The translations under genes and the position numbers were made by a program. From the NCBI GenBank assembly GCA_046350055.1, contig JAXMBC010000001.1:1488001-1552000 (forward strand): a stretch of 64,000 nt of DNA. The letters run 5' to 3'. Of the stretch, positions 52,384 through 60,733 are shown piece by piece. The stretch is from JAEUIE01 sp046350055. GTDB taxonomy: Bacteria; Planctomycetota; Planctomycetia; Gemmatales; HRBIN36. Positions within the stretch are counted from its first letter, which is position 1. Each line of letters opens with the position of its first letter. The notes under the pieces were generated by a model. The model did no database searches and was not told the origin of the DNA. It saw only the letters and a list, made by a program, of their open reading frames with translations.

Positions 52384-55119
52384 ATGCAAGATCCATCACT
52401 GATCTATACTGTTGCCGCCGGGTTCACCGGTGCCTGGGGCCTGGGGCTGGTGACTCAGCGTCTGGGGCTCTCGCCGATCGTCGGCTACATTGCAGCAGGC
52501 ATCTTCATCGGTCCCTACACTCCGGGCTACCAGGGCGATATCCACGTTGCCCAGCAGCTTGCTGAAGTCGGAGTCATCCTGCTGATGTTCGGTGTCGGGT
52601 TGCACTTTCACCTGAAAGAGCTGCTGGCGGTGAAGAGCGTGGCTATTCCCGGCGCGCTGGGGCAGAGCCTGGTGGCTACCCTGGCCGCTGTTGTGGTGTT
52701 CCATGCGTTTGGTATTTCATGGAAGACGGGTACTGTGATTGGCATGGCGATGTCGGTCGCCAGTACCGTCGTCCTGATGAGGGTTTTGCTCGATGCCGAT
52801 GTCCTGCAGACCACGCAGGGGCACATTGCTGTCGGCTGGCTGATCGTGGAAGACATCCTCACCGTGGTACTACTGGTGCTCATCCCCATCATGGGGCAGG
52901 GTAGCGGTACGGATGCCAAACTGGAGACCGTTGTCTCCGTCGCGACAGGTTTACCCCTGCTCCCGGGCATGATCGCAGCACCGAATACCTCACCCATCTG
53001 GTGGGTGGTCCTGGTAGCGTTCCTTAAACTCGGGGCAATGGTCGCCATTATCCTGGTGGGTGGAGCGCGGGTGGTTCCCTGGGTACTGGTCCAGGTCGCC
53101 CGGCTGCGGTCGCGCGAACTCTTCACTCTTACCATTCTGGTGTTCTCCATTGCCATTGCGGCTGCATCCTACTTCCTCTTTGGTGCTTCCATGGCACTCG
53201 GAGCATTCCTGGCAGGCATGGTGGTAGCACAGTCGCCTGTCAGTCATCAGGCCGCAGCGGATGCCTTGCCCATGCGCGATGCCTTTGCCGTGCTCTTCTT
53301 CGTCTCGGTGGGCATGCTCTTTGATCCCAGGTTCATCCTGGAGCATCCACTGATGCTGCTGGCAGCACTGGTAATTATCCTGCTGATCAAGCCGCTGACT
53401 GCCCTGGCGATCGTAGCGTTGCTGGGGCATTCGGCACGCACCGCGTTGACGGTCGCCATCGGGCTGGCTCAGATTGGCGAGTTCTCGTTTATCATCTCCG
53501 ATCTGGCCAGAACGCATGGCATCATGACTGCGACAGGCAGCAACCTGCTTGTCGCTGCTGCTATCGTGTCCATCACGATCAACCCGTTACTCTTCCGATC
53601 ACTTCCGGCGATTGAAGCGTGGCTCAAGGCTCGTCCAACACTCTGGAAGCTGCTGAACAGTCGTGCCGAGAAGCGCATAACGGAATCCAATCGGGCAGCC
53701 ATCCAGGAGCTGTCTCACACCAGGGAAGACAACAAACGGCTGGCAATCGTCGTCGGCTTTGGTCCCGTCGGTCGCTCGGTGCATCGGCTGCTTCAGGAAG
53801 CAGGCCTGACCACGGTGGTCATCGACATGAATATGGACACCATCACTGCCCTTACTCTATCCAATCAACTGGCTATCTATGGCGATGCTTCGCATGAATC
53901 GATCCTGATCCAGAGTGGCATACAACGGGCCTCGCACCTGGTGTTGACCCTGCCTCACTCGGTCGATCGTCTGGCCATTGTTGCCATGGCTCGACGACTC
54001 AATCCGACAGCGCGTATCCTGGTGCGTGCCCGGTATCTGCGGGAACGGGAGGAACTGGAACAGTCGGGAGCGACAGCAGCGGTGTTCGAGGAAGTGGAAG
54101 CAGCCATTGCCCTCGCCCGGCTGGTACTGGCAGATACCGGGCTGCATCGTGACGCTGCGGATCGCAAGATCAAGGACTTGCGCATGCAGCTCATTACCGA
54201 AAACCTGACTCACATTCGCACCCAGCGGGTACGCAGCATCATGGTGCCATGGTCCCGGGTGCGCTGGCTTTCGGCCAGCAGCCCCCGCAGCACTGTGCTG
54301 GCTCAGGTGGCACAGGAGCGATTCTCCCGCTGGCCCGTGATGGACCCCGTCACAGGCCAGGCTACAGGCTACCTCTTAACCAAGGATCTGATCGCTCATT
54401 CCACCGCAGAAGAGTGGACCACGCTGGTTCGACCACTGCGGACCATTCATCCGGAAGACACGATTGAGATGGCCCTGAACCGCATGCAGACGGAAGCAGC
54501 CAGCCTCTTTGCCGTGAAGGATGGGGAACGGCTGGTCGGGCTCATCACTCAGGAAGATATCCTGGAGCAGGTGGTAGGGCAGATGGAGGATGAGTATCCC
54601 CACGAAACACAAGTCTCGCTTTCTCATGCAGTGGCCCAGGGAGGCGTAATCCTGGAACTCGCCGCCCGCAGTGGAGTGGAAGCCATTCGTGAGTTAGTCA
54701 AGGTGCTTCCGGAACGTGTGATGCCGACAGGGTTGAATCATGAGGCTGTGCTGAACCTGGCACTCAAGCGTGAATCAGAGTTCTCCACCGATCTGGGGAA
54801 CGGAGTGGCGTTGCCCCATGCCCGCTGCCCGCAATGGAATTCTCCCGTCATCGTCCTGGGGCGATCGACGGAGGGTATCATGTTTGGTGTTGAAACGGCG
54901 GAGCCGGTGCACTTGATCTTCCTGCTGTTAACACCCCTCGAGAAGCCGGAGATGCAGCTTTCCCTGCTGGGGCAGGTTGCCAGCCTGTGCCGTGAGGCTG
55001 CGCACCGCGAGGAACTGCTCCAGGCCGCAACGCTGGCAGATGTCATGCGGATTCTCGATATGCCAATCACCAGGACGGGTGGTGCAACTGAGATGGCTGC
55101 TGCACATGGTGAGCGGTAG
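52384..55119 (+). CDS. cation:proton antiporter with TrkA-N, CBS and PTS EIIA-like domains
   Basis: A 911-residue fused transporter from ATG 52384. Residues 1-415 are a KefB/NhaP-like antiporter of about 12 helices (LGLSPIVGYIAAGIFIGPY, ASTVVLMRVLLDADVL). A RCK/TrkA-N Rossmann domain follows (IVVGFGPVGRSVHRLLQEAG, AIYGDASHESILIQSG). Then come two CBS repeats (RWPVMDPVTGQATGYLLTKDL, AASLFAVKDGERLVGLITQE). The C-terminus is an EIIA(Ntr/Fru)-like domain with the phospho-His region GNGVALPHAR. A K+/H+ or Na+/H+ exchanger sensed by nucleotide and PTS state is inferred. A GTG/ATG at 52366 is an alternative start. Confidence 0.88.
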   Translation: MQDPSLIYTVAAGFTGAWGLGLVTQRLGLSPIVGYIAAGIFIGPYTPGYQGDIHVAQQLAEVGVILLMFGVGLHFHLKELLAVKSVAIPGALGQSLVATLAAVVVFHAFGISWKTGTVIGMAMSVASTVVLMRVLLDADVLQTTQGHIAVGWLIVEDILTVVLLVLIPIMGQGSGTDAKLETVVSVATGLPLLPGMIAAPNTSPIWWVVLVAFLKLGAMVAIILVGGARVVPWVLVQVARLRSRELFTLTILVFSIAIAAASYFLFGASMALGAFLAGMVVAQSPVSHQAAADALPMRDAFAVLFFVSVGMLFDPRFILEHPLMLLAALVIILLIKPLTALAIVALLGHSARTALTVAIGLAQIGEFSFIISDLARTHGIMTATGSNLLVAAAIVSITINPLLFRSLPAIEAWLKARPTLWKLLNSRAEKRITESNRAAIQELSHTREDNKRLAIVVGFGPVGRSVHRLLQEAGLTTVVIDMNMDTITALTLSNQLAIYGDASHESILIQSGIQRASHLVLTLPHSVDRLAIVAMARRLNPTARILVRARYLREREELEQSGATAAVFEEVEAAIALARLVLADTGLHRDAADRKIKDLRMQLITENLTHIRTQRVRSIMVPWSRVRWLSASSPRSTVLAQVAQERFSRWPVMDPVTGQATGYLLTKDLIAHSTAEEWTTLVRPLRTIHPEDTIEMALNRMQTEAASLFAVKDGERLVGLITQEDILEQVVGQMEDEYPHETQVSLSHAVAQGGVILELAARSGVEAIRELVKVLPERVMPTGLNHEAVLNLALKRESEFSTDLGNGVALPHARCPQWNSPVIVLGRSTEGIMFGVETAEPVHLIFLLLTPLEKPEMQLSLLGQVASLCREAAHREELLQAATLADVMRILDMPITRTGGATEMAAAHGER

Positions 55120-55128
55120 AATACACTC

Positions 55129-55488
55129 ATGTCCGCTTGGCAAACCATGATACTGTCTGTTCTGCTGATGGCATGCGTTGCTGTAACAGGCACCGTAGCG
55201 CCTATGCTCAACACGGCAGGTGCATCAGCCTCGCAGGTATCAGACGACGAAATACCTGCCTGCCTGAAAGACTGCGGAACATCGACCCATGTACAATGGG
55301 AACGCTGCCGCAGCATCAGTCACGGGTCGTTGGCACGCAGACTTTGCAGTGAAGTGAATCTGCTCCTCTCGTCGTCTACTGCATATATCGCATGGCTGAC
55401 AGTGCCAATGCGTACTCCGAGCGAAGTCTCGTCAAAGTGCGAGATCACGCCAGCCTGCCAGGTTCTTCACTGCAGTTGGCAGCTATAG
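55129..55488 (+). CDS. possible small exported protein
   Basis: The 119-codon frame starts ten bases after the antiporter stop and begins with a hydrophobic leader (MILSVLLMACVAVTGTVA). The rest is cysteine-containing but unlike any family I know, with no obvious protein-like periodicity. It may be a chance frame. The remaining gap to 55599 holds nothing else I can name. Confidence 0.3.
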   Translation: MSAWQTMILSVLLMACVAVTGTVAPMLNTAGASASQVSDDEIPACLKDCGTSTHVQWERCRSISHGSLARRLCSEVNLLLSSSTAYIAWLTVPMRTPSEVSSKCEITPACQVLHCSWQL

Positions 55489-55599
55489 TCGCTTGAATCG
55501 TGGCTGAGCACGTTTGGCTCAGCAATTCCAATCTCACACCTATCAGCCTCCTGCTCCATCAAGCGAGCAGCGAGGGTAACCCCGTTTTGGAAACGATTC

Positions 55600-56079
55600 A
55601 TGACGACGGCCTCACCGATTATCGAACGAACTGATTCACTCGGCGCCGCGAAGCGGCTGCTGACACAACACGAACCCGAAGCAGCACGACGACTGCTGGC
55701 AGGACTGAGCAATCGCTCACCTGAGGAATCCAACATGTTGGGGGTCGCCCTGATGCGTTCAGGGCGTTTCAGGGAAGCTGTTGCCCTCTTCCGCGGCCTC
55801 ATTTACTCCAGTGGCAGCGTGGTGGCGACGCAGGACTTTCCTGTTTATTTCAAACTCAACTTCGCCTCGGCGCTGTTGGGCGATGGTAACCTGGAAGGAT
55901 TCCTCAACTTCCTGATGGAAACACCTCGCGAGAGCCACCCCGAAGCAGAACGCCTGTGGGCGAGCTACGATGCATGGCTTCAGAACATGGGCTTCGCGAG
56001 CAAACTGCTCTGGCGCATGGGATTACACCAGCCGCAGAAACTGCCCGCCGTTCCCTCCCCTCCGGGAGCGGTGGAGTAA
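55600..56079 (+). CDS. TPR-like hypothetical protein
   Basis: A 159-residue helical protein with TPR-like pairs (EPEAARRLLAGLSNRSPEES, NMLGVALMRSGRFREAVALF). No export signal is seen. It converges on rho across a bidirectional terminator. Function unknown; TPRs usually bind partner proteins. Confidence 0.65.
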   Translation: MTTASPIIERTDSLGAAKRLLTQHEPEAARRLLAGLSNRSPEESNMLGVALMRSGRFREAVALFRGLIYSSGSVVATQDFPVYFKLNFASALLGDGNLEGFLNFLMETPRESHPEAERLWASYDAWLQNMGFASKLLWRMGLHQPQKLPAVPSPPGAVE

Positions 56080-56086
56080 AAGAAAG

Positions 56087-56115
56087 AGGCACTGGGCGGA
56101 CTCCGCTCAGTGCCT
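56087..56115 (-). terminator. terminator for rho (and possibly the TPR gene)
   Basis: AGGCACTGGGCGG and CCGCTCAGTGCCT pair (one G-T pair) around ACT. Read on the minus strand, it is followed by TCTTTCTTTT, so it fits the rho transcript best. It begins 20 bases after the rho stop. Confidence 0.8.
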
Positions 56116-56134
56116 TTACTGTTGTTAATCCAGA

Positions 56135-57841
56135 TTAGACCAGGTTCATCGCCGTCATCAGCTCCGCATTCGACTTCGTGCGGCCCATGCGGCTCGTCAG
56201 CAACTCCATCGCTTCCACCGGGTTCATGTCCGAAAGGACCTTGCGGAGGATACCCACGAACTTGAGCTCATCCGGCGAAAAGAGCAGCTCTTCACGACGG
56301 GTACCGCTGGCATTCACATCAATGGCCGGCCAGATACGCTTATCGACCAGGCGGCGGTCGAGGTGCAGTTCCGCGTTGCCGGTACCCTTGAACTCTTCGA
56401 AGATCACCTCGTCCATGCGCGAGTTGGTGTCCACCAGCGCCGTAGCGATGATCGTCAGGCTGCCACCCTCTTCGATGTTGCGGGCGGCCCCGAAGAATCG
56501 CTTGGGCTTATGCAGCGCATTCGCATCGATACCGCCGGAGAGGAGCTTGCCCGACCCGGGAGCTTCGGTGTTGTAGGCACGAGCCATGCGGGTGATGGAA
56601 TCGACGAAGATCACCACGTCGTTGCCATACTCGACCAGTCGGCGGGACTTTTCGATGACAATATCGCAAATCTGCACGTGCCGGCTGGCCGGCTCATCGA
56701 AGGTACTACTCACCACTTCGCAGCGGGGGCCTTTCACCTTGCGTTCCATGTCGGTCACTTCTTCAGGCCGCTCGTCAATGAGCAACACGATCACATAGCA
56801 TTCCGGATGGTTGGCCAGGATGCTGTTGGCCATCTTCTGCATGAGCACCGTCTTGCCGGTGCGTGGTGGAGCGACGATCAGGCCACGCTGGCCCTTGCCG
56901 ATGGGCATGGCCAGGTCGACCACACGCATGCTGATCTCGTCTCCACCGAGTTCCAGCCGCATCCGTTTGTCAGGGTGCAGCGGGGTCAGGTCGTCGAAGG
57001 CCACCTTCTGGGGCAGCAGTTCAGGGTGTTCGTAGTTGATCGCTTCCACGCGGAGCAGGGCGAAGTAGCGCTCGTTCTCCTTGGGTGGGCGAATCTGGCC
57101 ATGGACAATACAGCCGTTGCGCAGGCCGAAGCGACGGATCTGGCTGGGCGAGATGTAGATGTCATCAGGACAGGGCAGGTAGTTGTAATCAGGGCTGCGG
57201 AGGAAACCGAAGCCATCGGGCAGGATTTCAAGCGTGCCCTCGCCGTACATCAGGCCGTTCTGCTTGACCCGTTCTTTCAGGATCTTGAAGATCAGATCCT
57301 GCTTCTTCATCCCGGTGTATTCGTTGATGCCCTCGTCTTTGGCGATCTTGATCAGCTGCTGCATGCTCATCTGCTGCAGCTCGGTGATGTACATCGCCCC
57401 GCGTTTCACCTCTTCGTAGCGGGCCTGGGTTTCAGGATCGTAGATGGCCTCTTCCTCACCTTCGGCAGGTGCCCCGGTGGGATTGATCTGCTGTTGCTGA
57501 GGTGGGAACGGTTTGCGGATAATCATCGGCGGCGGATTAAGCGCCAGACCGACTGGATCCAGGGGAGGTGCAGGACGCGGTGGCGTCGGCCGCTGCTCGA
57601 CCACCGGCTCCGGAACCGCAGCTGGCTCTGGCTTCATCTCGGTGGAAGGCGTCAGGATCGGCTCATCGCGACGGAATGTGACATCGCTAAGGTCATCCTC
57701 ACGGGAGACCAGCGTCTCAATGTCATCATCCAGATCTGGCTCAGGCAGATTCAGCTCAGGTTCGGGCAGGGTGGTCTTCGGGCGGTTTTTGCTGCCCTTG
57801 GGGCGGCCGGGGGACCGTTTGGTCGTACGCGTTTCTGGCAT
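56135..57841 (-). CDS. rho: transcription termination factor Rho, long N-terminal extension
   Basis: A 568-residue Rho from the ATG at 57841. The core is complete: a Rho_N helical domain (MSMQQLIKIAKDEGINEYTG), an RNA-binding OB fold with GFGFLRSPDYNYLP, the Walker A APPRTGKT at residues 324-331, the Q/R-loops and VDSITRMARAYN. The first 150 residues are an extra, mostly disordered region of acidic and Pro-rich sequence with an AT-hook-like GRPKGSKNRPK near residue 12. Rho from Escherichia coli has 419 residues and lacks this. The extension may bind nucleic acid. Confidence 0.95.
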   Translation of the reverse strand: MPETRTTKRSPGRPKGSKNRPKTTLPEPELNLPEPDLDDDIETLVSREDDLSDVTFRRDEPILTPSTEMKPEPAAVPEPVVEQRPTPPRPAPPLDPVGLALNPPPMIIRKPFPPQQQQINPTGAPAEGEEEAIYDPETQARYEEVKRGAMYITELQQMSMQQLIKIAKDEGINEYTGMKKQDLIFKILKERVKQNGLMYGEGTLEILPDGFGFLRSPDYNYLPCPDDIYISPSQIRRFGLRNGCIVHGQIRPPKENERYFALLRVEAINYEHPELLPQKVAFDDLTPLHPDKRMRLELGGDEISMRVVDLAMPIGKGQRGLIVAPPRTGKTVLMQKMANSILANHPECYVIVLLIDERPEEVTDMERKVKGPRCEVVSSTFDEPASRHVQICDIVIEKSRRLVEYGNDVVIFVDSITRMARAYNTEAPGSGKLLSGGIDANALHKPKRFFGAARNIEEGGSLTIIATALVDTNSRMDEVIFEEFKGTGNAELHLDRRLVDKRIWPAIDVNASGTRREELLFSPDELKFVGILRKVLSDMNPVEAMELLTSRMGRTKSNAELMTAMNLV

Positions 57842-58075
57842 GTGCAATGCTTCCTTGGCAACCCTGGCTGATCGAGGGAACGTTCCAGCATGATCTCTAT
57901 GGCACCTGCCCTGGCGAAGTACCCTTCGGCCGAGCGAGCAGGGGGAAACCAGAGTCAGCGGAGCGACCACGTTGGGAGAGCGAACGTCTACCCGTTATTG
58001 GAAATGAAACGTGGAAACATCAGCGATTCGGGTGCAGACCCATGGCAAGCAGCCATGAGTCAGGCTCAAAAAGCC

Positions 58076-58693
58076 TCATAGACGAGCATAGCGACTATAC
58101 AGTTCATTTACCAGATGGGCCGTCGAAACTTCATCGCCATTATTTGGGATAATGTGCTGACAATGCGCCCGCTTGCTGGCCAGCGGCCATTGCGAGTCTT
58201 CCCGCCGATGCAGTTCCGCCGCATCCCACCCTCTGCTGGCTACCCGCTGCAGCCGAACCTGCTCATCCGCCTCGACAAAAATGACAGCCTGGCAGACATC
58301 CTTCCAGCCGGTTTCCAGCAGGATTGCCGCATCCAGGATGACGAGCTTGACCCGTGGGTCCTGGGATGCCTCGTGGATCTGGCCTTCCATACCCTTCCGA
58401 ATGAAGGGAAAAACAAGCGATTCGAGAGCCACCTTCTCCCGTGGGTCACGAAAAACCACATGGCCCAGCTTTTTACGATCCACTTCACCAGAAGGGGTAA
58501 AGACATCCTCCCCCCAGCGGAGATGTATCTGTCGCTTGATCGCAGGGTCAAGTAATGCTTGATGGCCCAGCTGGTCGGCATCAATCACATGAGCACCTCG
58601 CTGGGCAAACAGGCCGGAGATGTAACTCTTGCCACTGCCAATACCGCCGACGATGCCGAGAACTGGTACAGTCTTGCGGATGCTCTCGCCCAT
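58076..58693 (-). CDS. coaE: dephospho-CoA kinase
   Basis: A 205-residue kinase that makes CoA from dephospho-CoA and ATP. The Walker A GIVGGIGSGKSYIS follows the start, and DADQLGHQALLDP and LESLVFPFIRKGM are conserved landmarks. I start at the ATG at 58693 (MGESIRKT); a GTG at 58705 is in frame. It lies 234 bases upstream of rho on the same strand, and the gap holds no clear feature. Confidence 0.93.
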   Translation of the reverse strand: MGESIRKTVPVLGIVGGIGSGKSYISGLFAQRGAHVIDADQLGHQALLDPAIKRQIHLRWGEDVFTPSGEVDRKKLGHVVFRDPREKVALESLVFPFIRKGMEGQIHEASQDPRVKLVILDAAILLETGWKDVCQAVIFVEADEQVRLQRVASRGWDAAELHRREDSQWPLASKRAHCQHIIPNNGDEVSTAHLVNELYSRYARL

Positions 58694-59138
58694 GCAGATG
58701 CTCACGCCGGGTAGCTTGAAGGTGCAACATTCCCCGATTCTGGAAGTTGGTACCAGCTTACCCGATTTCGCCCGTCTCGCTACTTGTACTTTGCTAGTTC
58801 GTGGATCCGTTCACTACTTTGCCAAGCTTTGCTGACTTGAATCAAACTGGAAGGAATAGTGGAACTGGGTGTTAAACAGTGACGAGGATGACAGTTGCGA
58901 AATAGGGGCAAACTTTGCCGAGAGATTCAAGTTTGTCGATTATCCGGGACGATAACGCTTCAAGATTGCCTGTAGGCCAGGTGTTCAGGGTGGAACCTGG
59001 TGAGGCAATCAGGGGGATTTTGCGATGGAACGCTGGCCCATAGCAACTGCCACAACACACGGGACTGCATCAAGCCCGTCACACGCAACCGCGGAGCGGC
59101 ACGAGGCCCAGCACCTTCGACAGGGAGGACGCGTTTCC
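58694..59138 (+). other. 445-base divergent intergenic leader region
   Basis: This gap lies between coaE and the BBP7 gene. It contains the structured hairpin at 58964-59010 and a smaller palindrome ACGGG...CCCGT near 59059-59079. No protein-coding frame is convincing. It most likely holds two promoters and the BBP7 leader RNA. Confidence 0.45.
58964..59010 (+). promoter_or_regulatory. long stem-loop in the BBP7 leader
   Basis: GATTGCC pairs with GGCAATC, and inside it CCAGG-TG-TTC pairs with GAA-CCTGG around AGGGTG. The result is a 47-base hairpin with internal loops, 130 bases before the BBP7 start. It could be a regulatory leader or small RNA. Confidence 0.45.
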
Positions 59139-60533
59139 ATGAGCCGTCGGACCAAGCTATGGATCTTCGCTGCAGCCGCAGCATTGCTGGGCGCCAGCCC
59201 GGCCGCAGCACAATACGGGAGCACTGCTAACTACAATGCTCCCCCACAATGGGAAGCTCCTATCCCCCTCTCCTGGGGTGATCGAGACGAAGGCTTCTAC
59301 TTCAGTGCCGAAGCAGCGGTGATGCGCATTAACAACGCGCTCCGCGGCCAGGTTGTCGCCAAACGCGGCTTCCGCGATCTGGATGGCACCATTCGAGGTA
59401 ATCCGCTGGGTGGCACAGTTGATGTTTTCGATACTGCCAACCCGCCAAACTATTTCGCCACTTTGTTTGTGGAACGTGGCCCTGCCGGCGCGGTGTATGG
59501 TTCCCAGGAAGTCGCTCTCGATACGGATGAACTCCATCGCGATGCCTTCCAGCCTGGTACCCGTATCAGCCTTGGTTATCGCATGAGGAATGGCTGGACG
59601 ATTGAAGCCAGCTACATGGGTATCACCAAATTCCGCAGTGCAGCTACTGCTGGTATTGTTCCGCAGAATGGCGGCACCGGGCAGGATAACGACAGTTCCT
59701 ACCTCTACAGCGACTTCTACAACTTCTCGCCATACTACGCTGGTCCGCAGCGGGAAATCCTTTCCAATGTGTTCCTCAGCACACTTCCTCCCGGCTCTGC
59801 CGGCGGAGCTGTTGGGATTGCCCCGGTGCCACTGGATTTGCGTACTTTCGGTGCATATGCGACTTCCGCTTATGGTATCACGAATGGTTTCGAACTGGTG
59901 ACCATCACCGAACTGCTCGCGATGCATACCTCGGAACTGAACCTGCGGGTGCCTGTTGCCCAGTTTGAAGGCACACGCACATACTGGACCGGCGGTCTTC
60001 GCTACATCTCCACGACGGAACGCTTCCGCATGGTGATTGAAGATCATGGCTTCCCCGATATCGCAGCTACGGCTAACGGTAACGGTACGATCACCGACAA
60101 TGAAGTGCGTAACGAATGGTCGATGCGTTACACGGCCAAGCAGAAGAATATCTTCTACGGTCTGCAGACCGGTGTCGGTGGCGAAGCCTACCTGACCAAT
60201 GGCTTTGCCATCAGCCTGGACGGCAAGATTGGTTTGCTGGCCGAACAGAGCCGTTCCTCGGTAACTGTCAACCGGCTGGATTCTGACCTGGGTCTGCTCA
60301 AGCGAACTTACAACTCATTCACCATCGCCCCGATGTTCCAGGGTGGAGCCTACCTCTGGTGGTATGCTCACGAAGGCATCACCTTCCGGGCCGGGTATGA
60401 GTTCCTCGGTATTCTGAATGCCGTGCGTATGACCGATCCGATTGATTATGATCTGGGTCGCCTCAATCCCACCACTCGCAACAGCTTCTGGAGTCTGGAT
60501 GGGTTTACGCTCGGCGTCTCCTTTAACTTCTAG
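59139..60533 (+). CDS. BBP7-family outer-membrane beta-barrel protein
   Basis: From the ATG at 59139 (after AGGGAGGAC) this encodes 464 residues. The signal peptide is LWIFAAAAALLGASPAAAQ. The mature part has alternating amphipathic strands (EGFYFSAEAAVMRINN, RISLGYRMRNGWTIEASYMG, GAYLWWYAHEGITFRAGYEFLG) and ends with aromatic VSFNF, typical of barrels. The BBP7 family is a planctomycete outer-membrane group. Upstream in-frame codons from 59025 look untranslated. Confidence 0.82.
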   Translation: MSRRTKLWIFAAAAALLGASPAAAQYGSTANYNAPPQWEAPIPLSWGDRDEGFYFSAEAAVMRINNALRGQVVAKRGFRDLDGTIRGNPLGGTVDVFDTANPPNYFATLFVERGPAGAVYGSQEVALDTDELHRDAFQPGTRISLGYRMRNGWTIEASYMGITKFRSAATAGIVPQNGGTGQDNDSSYLYSDFYNFSPYYAGPQREILSNVFLSTLPPGSAGGAVGIAPVPLDLRTFGAYATSAYGITNGFELVTITELLAMHTSELNLRVPVAQFEGTRTYWTGGLRYISTTERFRMVIEDHGFPDIAATANGNGTITDNEVRNEWSMRYTAKQKNIFYGLQTGVGGEAYLTNGFAISLDGKIGLLAEQSRSSVTVNRLDSDLGLLKRTYNSFTIAPMFQGGAYLWWYAHEGITFRAGYEFLGILNAVRMTDPIDYDLGRLNPTTRNSFWSLDGFTLGVSFNF

Positions 60534-60599
60534 TCGTACACCACCCTGGTCCGACGCGCACGAGGATGAGCCGCAAGGCAAGTCCTCGTGTGTCGTTTT

Positions 60600-60730
60600 T
60601 CAGGAGTCAGTAGACAGAAGCCAGGAGCCAGCACCCTGGTTGCGTTGATTCTCGAGGCAAATCGATCACTACAGCTCAGCTACCGCTTACAAATTCTTTA
60701 TTCTTCTAGCTTCTGACTTCTGGCTCCTGA
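60600..60730. repeat. heptad-repeat inverted element (131 bp)
   Basis: Left arm: TCAGGAG, TCAGTAG, ACAGAAG, CCAGGAG (60600-60627). Right arm: CTTCTAG, CTTCTGA, CTTCTGG, CTCCTGA (60703-60730), the imperfect reverse complement. It carries no gene and ends four bases from the stop of the kinase-tubulin gene. Confidence 0.8.
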
Positions 60731-60733
60731 CAT

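Noticed and set aside
56363..57871. 502-codon plus-strand frame
   Set aside because: Antisense to rho; high-GC codon bias opens the opposite frame.
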